Below are positions 52,362-62,500 of a stretch of 64,000 bases of DNA, piece after piece. The stretch is from Nocardia sp. XZ_19_385 (lineage in GTDB: Bacteria > Actinomycetota > Actinomycetes > Mycobacteriales > Mycobacteriaceae): NCBI RefSeq assembly GCF_015355755.1, contig NZ_JACVEE010000001.1, positions 2,638,534 to 2,702,533 on the forward strand, written 5' to 3'. A model generated the notes under the pieces. That model worked only from the letters and a program-made list of their open reading frames with translations. It had not been told where the DNA came from and did no database searches. Every line of letters starts with the position of its first letter. Position 1 is the first letter of the stretch. A program made the translations under genes and the position numbers.

Positions 52362-53201
52362 ATGGCGCTGGCCCACCCGCGGAACCTGCCCGATGACCTC
52401 GCCGGGCTTCGCGCCGGGTCCGGCTCGGGCAACCGAAGGCTGCCGACCATGTCGCCTGGCGAGACCGAACACGATGCGTTCTTCGGCATCCGGCGCGAGC
52501 CCGCAGATGCCGGGCTGTTGTGGCGCGCCGCGGCGGACCGCGTGTACCGCTCCGTCGTATCTCAGTTGGCCACAACAGCATCCGATCGCGTGGCGGCGGA
52601 TGCTTTGGACGGCCTGGCTGCGGAATTTCCCGAGCTGCGCCGCACGGCAACAGAGCAACCCGCACCGGCGTGGACCGGGCTGGAGTGGTGGATCAACGGC
52701 CACCGCCTGTTCGCGGTACTTACCCAGGCCGCGACAGTTGGTCTGCGCCATACGATCCGGCAGGTCCAGATCGGCGACCTCGCGGCCGCGGCCGTCAACG
52801 TGAACACCACTGCGACGCTGTTCCGTTGCAGTGCAACAGCTTTGCGTATCACGGGTAACTTCAGCCGCACCGAATATCAGGAGTCCGTCCGCCCGCGAAT
52901 GGCTCCCCCGCACCTCTCAGCAGGTTTCAGCGGCCTGCTGTCGGTCGACCATCGGATGCTCGTCGCCGCGCTTCATGACTGGCGGCCCTACGCGGGCGAG
53001 CCCGCGTTGCGCGGGCTCTCCGACCAGCTGCGCGACGGGCTCGCCGCCGCCTACTCCGCGCATGAAGGCGTGTGCGACCGCTTCGTCGGCGGCGAAGGCC
53101 CCAGCTTGCGCACCGCCATCGTCCGTCATCAACCCGCCGCTGCCGCCGTGCTGCACGACCTCGCGCAGCAGCGGCTACGGCTACTCGGTCCGGGCGAGTA
53201 G
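52362..53201 (+). CDS. Helical protein of unknown function, overlapping the convergent decarboxylase gene
   Basis: 279 residues (or 250 from ATG 52449), mostly helical, without signal or membrane segments. Blocks include 'FGIRREPADAGLLWRAAADRVYRSVVSQLATTASDRVA', 'GLEWWINGHRLFAVLTQAATVGLRHTIRQVQIGD', 'FSRTEYQESVRPRMAPPHLSAGFSGLLSVDHRMLVAALHDWRPY'. The phrase LSAGFSGLL-x-x-x-x-R faintly recalls the heme-dioxygenase (TDO/PrnB-like) fold, but this is too weak to name it. GGGGAG precedes the ATG at 52362. Its 3' end overlaps the decarboxylase gene by 21 bp. Confidence 0.68.
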   Translation: MALAHPRNLPDDLAGLRAGSGSGNRRLPTMSPGETEHDAFFGIRREPADAGLLWRAAADRVYRSVVSQLATTASDRVAADALDGLAAEFPELRRTATEQPAPAWTGLEWWINGHRLFAVLTQAATVGLRHTIRQVQIGDLAAAAVNVNTTATLFRCSATALRITGNFSRTEYQESVRPRMAPPHLSAGFSGLLSVDHRMLVAALHDWRPYAGEPALRGLSDQLRDGLAAAYSAHEGVCDRFVGGEGPSLRTAIVRHQPAAAAVLHDLAQQRLRLLGPGE

Positions 53202-54659
53202 GTCGGTGGCGGTGCGATCGATCAACTCCCATGCGGCACGCACGTGCTCGACCCGCGTCGCGGTACCGCCGATGGCCATTCGCAGCGTGTATGCACCCCG
53301 AACCTTGGTGTGCGACAGATAGATTTGCCCGGAATTGTTGAGCTTCTCCAGCAGCTTCCGGTTGATCTCATCAGTCCCGCGCAGCCGCAAGCACACCAGC
53401 GACAGTGGCCGTGGCGCCATCAGTTCGAAGCGGTCGTCCGCGGCTACCTTCCCGGCGAACTCCGCGGCGAGCGCGACACTGTGCCGGATGTGCGCACGCA
53501 ACCCTTCCGCGCCGTACCACCGGATCACCGCCCACAACTTCAGCGCGCGGAACCGCCGTCCCAGCGGCACCTGCCAATCTCGGTAGTCCACCACCGTTCC
53601 GGAGGCGCTCGCATCGTTGCGCAGATACTCCGGTAGCACCGAAAGCGCACCGATCAGATGCTGCCGATCGGTGACATAGCAAGCGTCACAATCGAATGCG
53701 GTGAGCAGCCACTTGTGCGGGTTGGTCGAATACGAGTCGGCGTAGTCGGCGACTCCGGCGTGGATCCAGCGCAGTTCGGGGCACACCGCGGCCACTCCGG
53801 CGTAGGCGGCGTCGACGTGCAGCCAGGCCCCGAACTCGCGGCAGATCGGCCCGATTCGATCTACTGGGTCCACGGCACTGGTCGAGGTGGTTCCGACGGT
53901 GGCCATCACCATTACCGGGGTCCGGCCCGCGGCGACATCATTTGCCATCGCTTCGCGCAACGCGACGGGATCCATCGCCATCGCGCCATCGGTCTGGATG
54001 AGCCGCACCGCCGATGTGCCGAGTCCGGTTATGCGAGCGGCTTTCTCGAAGGCGGAGTTCGCATCTGCGGAGGCGTAGACCACGTAGCGATCGTGCTCGA
54101 TGCCCGCGCGTCCGACCTGCCCCGCCGACACCCGGTGCAACGCCGCGAGCAGCGCGACCAGGATCGCGCTCGACGCGGTGTCCTGGATGACTCCACCACC
54201 GTTGCCCGCGAAAGTGAACTTGCCCGGCAGCCCGAGCAATTCGGCGAGCCAATCCAGGACATGCTGTTCGACCTCGGTGCAGGCGGGGCTGGTCTGCCAC
54301 AGCATGCCCTGCACGCCGAGTCCGGCGGCCAGCAATTCCCCGAGCACAGCCGGACCCGACGTGTTCGCGGGGTAGTAGGCGAAGAATCCCGGGTGTTGCC
54401 AATGCGTCAGTCCCGGAACGACAATGGCATCCAGGTCGTCGAGAAGCGCCGCGAACGGCTCACCGGTTTCCGGCGCGTGCGGCGGCAGTTGCGCCCGCAC
54501 CTCTCCCGGAGTCGCCCGCGACAGCACCGGCAGCGACTCCACTCGATCCCAGTAATCGGCGATCCAATCCACCACCGCCCGGCCATGATTGCGAAACTCT
54601 TCGCTGGTCATGTGCGGTGGTACGGATCCATCCGGAGCGTCCGGGCTACGACCGTCCAT
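53181..54659 (-). CDS. PLP-dependent decarboxylase, aromatic-L-amino-acid decarboxylase type
   Basis: 492-residue group II decarboxylase, cytoplasmic. Seen: the N-terminal 'EEFRNHGRAVVDWIADYWDRVESLPVLSRATPGEVRAQLP', 'HWQHPGFFAYYPANTS', 'WQTSPACTEVEQHVLDWLAELLGLP', 'GVIQDTASSAILVALLAAL', 'WLHVDAAYAGVA', and the PLP lysine in 'STNPHKWLLTAFDCDACYV' (N-P-H-K-W). The length and blocks match AADC/tyrosine or tryptophan decarboxylases; which amino acid is used is unknown. The gene converges with, and overlaps, the hypothetical gene ending at 53201. The methyltransferase gene upstream ends 74 bp before its start on the same strand. Confidence 0.92.
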   Translation of the reverse strand: MDGRSPDAPDGSVPPHMTSEEFRNHGRAVVDWIADYWDRVESLPVLSRATPGEVRAQLPPHAPETGEPFAALLDDLDAIVVPGLTHWQHPGFFAYYPANTSGPAVLGELLAAGLGVQGMLWQTSPACTEVEQHVLDWLAELLGLPGKFTFAGNGGGVIQDTASSAILVALLAALHRVSAGQVGRAGIEHDRYVVYASADANSAFEKAARITGLGTSAVRLIQTDGAMAMDPVALREAMANDVAAGRTPVMVMATVGTTSTSAVDPVDRIGPICREFGAWLHVDAAYAGVAAVCPELRWIHAGVADYADSYSTNPHKWLLTAFDCDACYVTDRQHLIGALSVLPEYLRNDASASGTVVDYRDWQVPLGRRFRALKLWAVIRWYGAEGLRAHIRHSVALAAEFAGKVAADDRFELMAPRPLSLVCLRLRGTDEINRKLLEKLNNSGQIYLSHTKVRGAYTLRMAIGGTATRVEHVRAAWELIDRTATDLLARTE

Positions 54660-54733
54660 GCTCCGGCACCCTACCGCCGCGGGCGGCGTAAAACCGGGAG
54701 CCGGGCGCTGCGGCAGAGCCCATCAGCTTCGCT

Positions 54734-55567
54734 TCAGAACTTGCCCGCTTGCAGCGTATAGCTGAGCGGCAGGCGTTCCGGATGCTCCGAGAGCCGCCAC
54801 TCGCCGCTGGGTTCGCGAAACATCTGCCCTGGCAGTGCATTCCACGGGACGCTGGTGTGCTCGGTGAGTCCTGTCAGGGTCAGGCCCGCGTCGAGCACCG
54901 CTGTCACGATCTCGCCGAGACCGTGGTTCCACTCGTGGGTGGTGGTGGCAGTGAACTCGGCATCGGTTTCGACGTAGGTGCCCTCGTCCGCGAACACCAT
55001 CGGCTCGGGCAGTTCGAAGTATGGATAGCCGAGAACCAGACGGTCCGTGTGCTTTTCGTCGGTCGCCCACAGCATCGGATGACCTTCGCGGAGGAACAGC
55101 CGTCCACCCGGGCGCAGCAGCCCCGCGACGGTCTCGGCCCAGCGCCGTATGCTCGGCAGCCAGCACAGCGCGCCGATTCCGGTGAACACCAGATCGAACT
55201 GTCCGGCGCCGAGCACGGATTCGGCATCGTAGACATCGGCCTCCACGAATTCGATTGCCGCGCCGGTGCGCTCGGCTAGCTGCCGGGCCTGCACCAGCGA
55301 TGCGGAGGAGAAGTCCAGCCCGGTCACGTTCGCGCCGAGCCGGGCCAGCGAGAGCGTGTCCGTGCCGATGTGACATTGCAGATGCACTACGCGTAGCCCA
55401 CGCACGTCCCCGAGCAACGGTTGGTCGAAGCGCACCACCTCGCCGATGAAGTCCGGTTCGGTGAGGTAGCGGTGGAGGTCGTAGTCGGGGGATGCGGCAT
55501 GCGCCGGTGCTCGCTCATCCCAATTGGCTTTGTTCAGAACGCGATAGTCGTCGGTCACCTTTGCCAC
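54734..55567 (-). CDS. Class I SAM-dependent methyltransferase
   Basis: 277 residues. Motif I 'VVHLQCHIGTDTLSLARLGANVTGLDFS' (H-x-G-T-D-T variant), 'IEFVEADVYDAESVL', 'FDLVFTGIGALCWLP' and 'LRPGGRLFLREGHPML' define the SAM-binding fold. N-terminal NKANWDERAPAHAASPDYDL is the family's entry block. The substrate is not readable. It lies on the same strand just before the decarboxylase gene (74 bp), which invites a link, such as N-methylation of an amine, but this is speculation. GTG start at 55567. Confidence 0.85.
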   Translation of the reverse strand: MAKVTDDYRVLNKANWDERAPAHAASPDYDLHRYLTEPDFIGEVVRFDQPLLGDVRGLRVVHLQCHIGTDTLSLARLGANVTGLDFSSASLVQARQLAERTGAAIEFVEADVYDAESVLGAGQFDLVFTGIGALCWLPSIRRWAETVAGLLRPGGRLFLREGHPMLWATDEKHTDRLVLGYPYFELPEPMVFADEGTYVETDAEFTATTTHEWNHGLGEIVTAVLDAGLTLTGLTEHTSVPWNALPGQMFREPSGEWRLSEHPERLPLSYTLQAGKF

Positions 55568-55625
55568 TCTGGCACGAGGCCTGCTGGCCGGCGCGCGAAT
55601 TGTCGGCAGCAGGCCCGGCGTGCGG

Positions 55626-56225
55626 TTAGGGCTGGCCGCCCCAGTACGCGTAGCCCGAGTCGATCAGATCCTGTCCACCGCAATAGATTTCACCGACGAC
55701 CGCGCCGATGATCGCACCGGGGAGGACGCCGACGATGAGGAAGATGAGTCCGATACCGGCGCCGATCGCGGCGCCGATGCCGGCGCAGGGCAGCGCGCGG
55801 TTGAATTCGTAATTCCACCAGTCGATCGAGGAGATGAAGTTCTCCCGGCGCAGGACCGGGGTGGTGGCGGCCAGAGTGAGCCGGCGCCCGTCGTCGGCGA
55901 TGGCGGCAGTGAGGGAGAACCGCTGGCCGTCAGCCGTAACCGACAGCGGGATGGTGACAATCGGTTCTCCGGCATCGCTGCGCAGCACGACAGCCGACCG
56001 GTCGATGTCGAGGCTGAAGGCCCCACCGGAAACGGTGGTGACCAGCGAGGCCGCGTCAGGTGAGGCCTGCACGCTGTAGGCGACCCCCTGATCGACACCA
56101 TGCAGCGCGTCGGCCACCACCGACCGGCCGTCCACCACCGGCTCGGCCTGCGCCGGCGCGGCCGACAACAGACCTGCGGCGACCCCGATGGCAGTGAGAG
56201 CAGCGACCGCGAACCTCGTATTCAT
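55626..56225 (-). CDS. Secreted protein with C-terminal glycine-zipper membrane segment
   Basis: 199 residues. Sec signal (MNTRFAVAALTAIGVAAGLLSAAPAQA-E), then a beta-rich domain (VSGGAFSLDIDRSAVVLRSDAG, IPLSVTADGQRFSLTAAIADDGRRLTLAAT), then a Gly-rich hydrophobic stretch 'AGIGAAIGAGIGLIFLIVGVLPGAIIGAVVGE' flanked by Cys residues ('LPCAGIG', 'IYCGGQDL'). This layout recurs in Nocardia secreted proteins (possibly DUF8020-like, from memory). Function unknown. The ATG at 56225 was chosen at the signal peptide; frame open upstream. Confidence 0.78.
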   Translation of the reverse strand: MNTRFAVAALTAIGVAAGLLSAAPAQAEPVVDGRSVVADALHGVDQGVAYSVQASPDAASLVTTVSGGAFSLDIDRSAVVLRSDAGEPIVTIPLSVTADGQRFSLTAAIADDGRRLTLAATTPVLRRENFISSIDWWNYEFNRALPCAGIGAAIGAGIGLIFLIVGVLPGAIIGAVVGEIYCGGQDLIDSGYAYWGGQP

Positions 56226-56588
56226 GAACCACTCCTTTAATATTGGTGAGCGATACATACCTCGTCGATCCGACATTCACGCCGGGGCGATATCACCGGT
56301 GCACTGAGAATCTAGCGGTAGCAAGCAGCGAATTGTCGGATTCGATGGGCGAACGTTTCAGGTGGCGCAGCTCATGCTGGGCCACAAAGACTCTCCGGAC
56401 CCCCGAAACCGAGGTTTCCAGCCATGTCCGCGAATTAAACACCACCACAATCGCATTCAAATATCAGCCATACTGGCCAGGAGTAGCGCCAACCAATTCA
56501 ACCGACGCAGTCTGAGAAATAGCTGAATGGTTGCCCTGATAGTCTCGTTGGAGACATAGACAGATCAAAACTCGAAGGGTGTAGGCCG
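56226..56588. promoter_or_regulatory. 363-bp divergent intergenic region upstream of the NRPS
   Basis: AT-richer than its neighbours, lying between the secreted protein gene (minus) and the NRPS (plus). A small inverted repeat GTCTC-GTTG-GAGAC is at 56542-56555, and GAAGGGTG (56574-56581) can serve as ribosome site for GTG 56589. No gene is supported here. Confidence 0.5.
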
Positions 56589-59500
56589 GTGGCTGCCGAT
56601 ATTCTCGCGGTCCGCCGTGCTCGCGCGGCGCGCGTTGGTCCATCGCGGCTTCGCACTTTGCCGCAGCTGCTGGAGACGGCGGCCGGCCTCGACCCGGAGG
56701 CGTGTGCGGTCCGGTTTGCCGGGCGGGAACTGACCTATCGAGAGCTCGGTGCGCAGTCGGCACGGCTGGCGCGGGTGCTGATCGAGCGCGGGGTGGGGCC
56801 CGGCGACCGGGTGGTGCTGGCGTTGCCGCGATCGATCGAGTCGGTGGTCGCGATGTGGGCCGTGGCACAGACGGGTGCGGCATTCGTGCCGGTGGATCCG
56901 CAGTACCCGGCGGAGCGAGTCGCGCACATGATCGGCGACTGCGGTGCCACGTCCGGGTTGACGGTCTCGACGGTTCGAACGGATGCGGGTGCGGACCTGG
57001 ACTGGCTCGAGATCGACTCGGCCGAGTGCGCCGCCGCGCTGGCGCGGGCCTCGGCCGAACCGGTGCATTTCGGTGAACGGGTTCGACGGCTGTATGGCGA
57101 GGATGTCGCCTATGTGATCTATACCTCCGGGTCGACCGGGCTGCCGAAGGGCGTGGCCGTGACGCACGCCGGTCTGTCCGGATTGTGCGCCGAGCAGGCC
57201 CGGCGGTTCGGGGTGACCGCGGCGGCGCGGACCTTGCATTTCGCCTCGCCGAGCTTCGATGCGTCGATCTTGGAGCTGTTGCTCGCGATCGGCGCCGGCG
57301 CGACGATGGTCGTCGTCCCGCCCGATATCTATGGTGGAGCCGAGCTCACAGAACTGCTGCGGGACGAGCGTGTGACGCACGCCTTCATCACCCCGGCGGC
57401 GCTGGCGGGACTCGAGGAGACGAACCTGCCCGAGCTGCGCACGGTGGTCGCGGGGGGTGAGGCGTGTCCGGCGGAACTGGTGGCGCGCTGGGCGCCCGGG
57501 CGGTCGTTCTTCAATTTGTATGGGCCGACCGAGACCACCGTAGCGGCCACGATCAGCGGGGAACTGCATCCGGACGATATCGTCACGATCGGCCGACCTG
57601 TCGCGGGTATGGCGGCGGCCGTGCTCGACGCCCGGTTGTCGCCGGTTCCGGATCGGGTGGCGGGTGAATTGTATTTGGCAGGGCCTGGATTGGCTCGCGG
57701 CTATCACGATCGTGCCGGGCTGACAGCGGCGCGATTCATCGCCCATCCCGACGGTAGTGGTGAAAGACTTTATCGCACCGGGGATTTGGTCCGATGGATC
57801 ACCGGGAGCGATGGCACACCGCAATTGCAATTCCTTGGGCGCACCGACTCACAAGTCAAGATTCGCGGCTTCCGGGTGGAGCTCGGCGAGATCGATGCGG
57901 TGCTGGCAGAAGCGAATTCGGTCGCGTTCGCCGCCACGGTGGTGCGGCGGATGCCCAGCGGCGCGGATGCGCTCGTGTCGTATGTGGTGCCCGCACCGGG
58001 CTCGGAGTTCGATGCCGAGCCCTTGATGGCGCGTGCCCGCCGGCTGCTGCCGCGGCATGCGGTGCCCACGGCGGTCGTGGCGATCGACACTATTCCGCTG
58101 ACCCCGGTGGGCAAGCTGGATTATGCGGCGCTGCCGGCGCCGGTTCCGGCCGCGCGACCGTATCGGGAACCGGTGACGGCGACCGAGCGGACCGTGACCG
58201 AGATCTTCACGGATCTCCTCGGCGCCACCCGGGTGAGCGCCGATGACGACTTCTTCGAACTGGGCGGCAATTCGCTGCTGGCGACGCGGGTGGCGGGACG
58301 CTTACGTACCGCACTGCAGATCCAGGTAGCGGCGCGGACCGTCTTCGATCATCCCACCGTCACGGAGTTGGCGGCGGCCGTGGACGAACTCACGACCACC
58401 ACCTCGCGGCAGCTGCCGTTGACGGCCCGGGCGCGTGGCGAGCATGTGCCGCTGTCGCTGGCGCAGCAGCGGATGTGGTTCCTGGCGCGCTTGGATCCGG
58501 CGTCGGCCGCACACAATATCCCGATCGCACTACGCCTTTCCGGCAGTCTGCGCGTCGACGCCCTCACCGCCGCGATGCGCGATGTGCTGGAACGGCACGA
58601 AGCGCTGCGCACGATCTACCCCGAACACGACGGAAGCGGCTATCAGCACATCCTGCCCGCCGAGCAGGTGCGGGTGGATCTGGCTCCAGCCGATATCGCG
58701 GACACGGCGCTGCACCGGGAAGTGTCCGAGTTCATGAGCGCGGGATTCGACGTGACCGCGGAGGTGCCATTGCGCGCCAGGCTGTTCCGGCTCGATGCCG
58801 ACGAGTTCGTGCTGGCACTGGTAATCCATCACCTCGCGGCGGATGGGTCTTCCCTGGCTCCCCTGACTCGCGATCTGATGCTCGCCTATCAGGCTCGCAC
58901 GCAGAACCAGGCTCCGGAGTGGACACCACTTCCGGTGCAGTACGCCGATTTCGCGATCTGGCAACGCGAAACACTCGGTGCGGCAACCGATCCGGAGTCG
59001 CTGCTGGCCGAACAGCTGCGGTACTGGGGCCAGACGCTGTCGGGGCTGCCGGCCGCCCTCGAACTTCCGGCCGATCGGCCGCGGCCCCCGGTGGCAAGCA
59101 ATCGCGGTGCGGTCCACAGCTTCCACCTCGATGCCGACCTGCGTTGCGCCCTCGAACAATTCGCGAAGGACCGCGACGCCACACTGTTCATGGTGGTGCA
59201 TGCGGCGCTGGCGGTGCTGCTGGCCCGACTCTCGGGCACCACGGACATCGCGATCGGGACACCTGTGGCCGGTCGCGGCGAGCCGGAGCTGGACGCGCTG
59301 GTCGGCATGTTCGTCAACACCCTGGTCTTGCGCACCCACACGGCTGGTTCGGAGAGTTTCGCCGAGCTGGTCGATCGGGTGCGGGAGACCGACCTGGGCG
59401 CATTCGCACATGCCGATATTCCGTTCGAGCGGCTGGTCGCCGAACTCGACCCGCCCCGCAGCCAGGCGCATCATCCGCTGTTCCAGGTGGTGCTGGCGTT

Positions 59501-62500
59501 CCAGAACTTCCAGAGCGAGGCCCTACGCCTGCCGGAGTTGACCATCACGCCGATCGAGCTCGGGGCCGCGGTCAGCCCCGTCGATCTGCAATTGACCGTT
59601 GTGCCACACCAGGATTCCGCGGCGGGCCTGTCCTGTTCCTGGCGGTATGCGACGGATCTGTTCGACCCGGCCACGGTCGATGCCCTGGGCCGGCGACTGA
59701 TCGACTTGCTGAGCACGGCCGTAGCGCAACCGCAGTTGCCCATCGGGGATCTGCCCATCCTCGACCAGCAGGAGCAGGCCGCCCAGCTGAGCTCGGCGGC
59801 TGGACCACAGCGTCCGCTGCCCCACCGGTTGCTGCTCGACGGTTTCGCCGCGCAGGCCCAGCGCTCCCCCGCTGCGGTCGCCGTGAGCTGTGCGGACGGC
59901 TCGGTCACCTACGGGGAGCTGGCCGCGCGGGTCAACCGCCTGGCCCGCAAGCTGATCAGCATGGGCGTGGGTCCTGGCGCGACCGTGGGCCTCGCCATGC
60001 CTCCGACCCTGGAGTCGGTGGTCGGTATGTACGCGATCGTGCAGGCCGGTGCCGCGTACGTACCTATCGATCCCGGCCAGCCCGCCGCGCGCATCGCCGA
60101 CATCCTCGCCACCGCGGATCCGATCTGCGTCCTGACGGCCGGGGCCAAGATCCATACCCGGCCCGTTCTCCGGATCGACAACCTGGCGAATTCCACTGCC
60201 CTGTCCACATTTTCGGATGCTCCACTCACCCACGCGGATCGATTGCGCCCTCTGCGCGAGCAGGACCTTGCCTATGTGATCTTCACATCCGGGTCGACCG
60301 GGCGCCCCAAGGGCGTGGGCGTACCGCACGGGGCGATCGTGAATCAGGCCGCCTTCTTCACCGCGGAATACCAACTGGCCGAGACCGATACCTACCTGCA
60401 GTCAGTCCCGTTCACCTTCGATGCGTCGCTGATCGGCTATGCCGCGCCGCTGAGTGTCGGCGCGCATCTGGTGCTCGCCTCCGCCGAGGAGCGCACGGAT
60501 CCTGAGCAGCTGGCTCAACTGATTGCCCGGCATCGAGTGACGACGATGGCGTCCGTGCCATCGCTTCTGCAGGTGCTGCTGGATTCCGCTCCGCCGCAGT
60601 CTCTTTCCTCGCTGCGTGCGGTGTGGGTGGGCGGAGAGCCGCTGCCTGCCGCGACGATCGCGCGGTTCAGTGCTGCGTGCCCAGCCCGCTTGCACAACCT
60701 GTACGGGCCAACGGAGGCCACGGTGTCCATCACCGGTGCGGACGTGACCGACATCGGCGCAGGCGCGGTGCCGATCGGCCATCCGCACTGGAACTGCCGG
60801 GCCTACGTGCTCGACGCACGGCTGCATCCGGTCCCGCCGGGTACGCCGGGCGAACTGTATCTGTCGGGAGCACAGTTGACTCGGGGGTATCTGAACGAAA
60901 CCGCCCGCACCGCAGAGCGTTTCGTCGCCGACCCTTACGGCCCCACCGGTGCCCGGATGTATCGCACCGGTGATCTGGTGCGCCGCAACCGAACCGGCGA
61001 CCTGGAATACCTCGGTCGCACCGACGTGCAGCTCAAGTTGCGCGGGCAACGGATCGAACCGGGTGAGATCGAAGCCGCCCTGCGCGCGGATTCGGCCGTC
61101 ACAGGTGCGGCCGTCACCGTGCGCGGTGCGCAGTTGATCGGGTACGTGAGCATCGCCGATGCCGCGATCGACACCGCCGAGGTACTGGCTTCGTTGCGAA
61201 AGCGGCTGCCGGTCTACATGATTCCGGCACACCTGGTCGTCGTGGCCGAGTTCCCACTCGGTCCGACAGGCAAGCTCGACCGGGCCGCCTTGCCCGATCC
61301 GCAGCCGCCCGCCCGCGAGTACCGCGCGCCGAGCACCACCGACGAACAGATCGTGGCCGAAGTCTTCGCCAGTGTGCTGGGTATCGACAGGGTCGGCCGC
61401 GACGACGACTTCTTCAGCCTCGGCGGCAATTCACTGTCGGCGGTGCGGGTGCGGGCGGCGTTGGCCGAGCGCCTCGGTATCGGAGTTCCGTTGCGACTGT
61501 TGTTCACCTACCCACAGGTCGATCAGCTCGCCACCGCGCTTCGCAGCAGCAAGGCCGAGACGACCGGCAGTGACCCCCTGGCCGATACCGTGCTGGACGA
61601 GTCGATCACCGCGCCCGCCTGCCCGCCCCCTGGAGCGCCCAGCGCAATCCTGCTCACCGGCGCGACCGGATTCCTCGGTGCGTTCCTGCTGCGTGAGCTG
61701 CTCGACCGGACGTCAGCAACGATCTACTGCCTGGTCCGGGCCGACAACGAAACCGCGGCTCATGCGCGCATTCTCGCCGCCGGTGCGCGGTACCGGATCG
61801 ACTTCTCCGGGCAGGAAGCCCGAATCGTCGCCATCCCAGGCGATCTCGCGCAACCACGCCTCGGCCTCACCGCGCAGCGCTTCCTCGAGCTTGCCGAACG
61901 AACCGACGAGATCTACCACAACGGCGCGCTCGTCAACCATCTCGAGCCGTACGACCGCATGCGCGCCGCGAACGTCGCCGGCACCACCGAGGTACTCCGC
62001 CTGGCCGCCACGGCCCGGGTCAAACCGGTCCACTACGTGTCGACCAGTTCCGCCCCGCCCACCGCTGACCTGCCCTCCGGCCTGCCCGGTTACGTCCTGA
62101 CCAAATGGGTCGCCGAGCAACTCGTCCGTGCCGGCGCGCAGCGCGGCATACCCGCCACGATCTACCGTCCCGGACTCATCACCGGCGATTCTCGTACCGG
62201 CGCGGCCGGAACCGACGACGCCTGGTGGACGATGCTGCGTTCCATGCTCGTCACCGGCATGGCACCCGACCTCCCCGACGCCGAAATCGCCATGCTGCCG
62301 GTCGATCACGTCGCCGCGACGATCGTGCGTTGCGCCCGGCAACCGCACGCGCGCGAGACAGCGCTGGATGTGTCCTCGGAGACCGCGCTTCCGCTGCGGG
62401 CGATCGTGGACGAGGTCCGCCGGCGCGGTTATCGCTTGGATCTGGTGGAACCCGAGCGCTTCCCCGAAGCACTCACCACCGCCGCCGAGGAACGAGTCGG

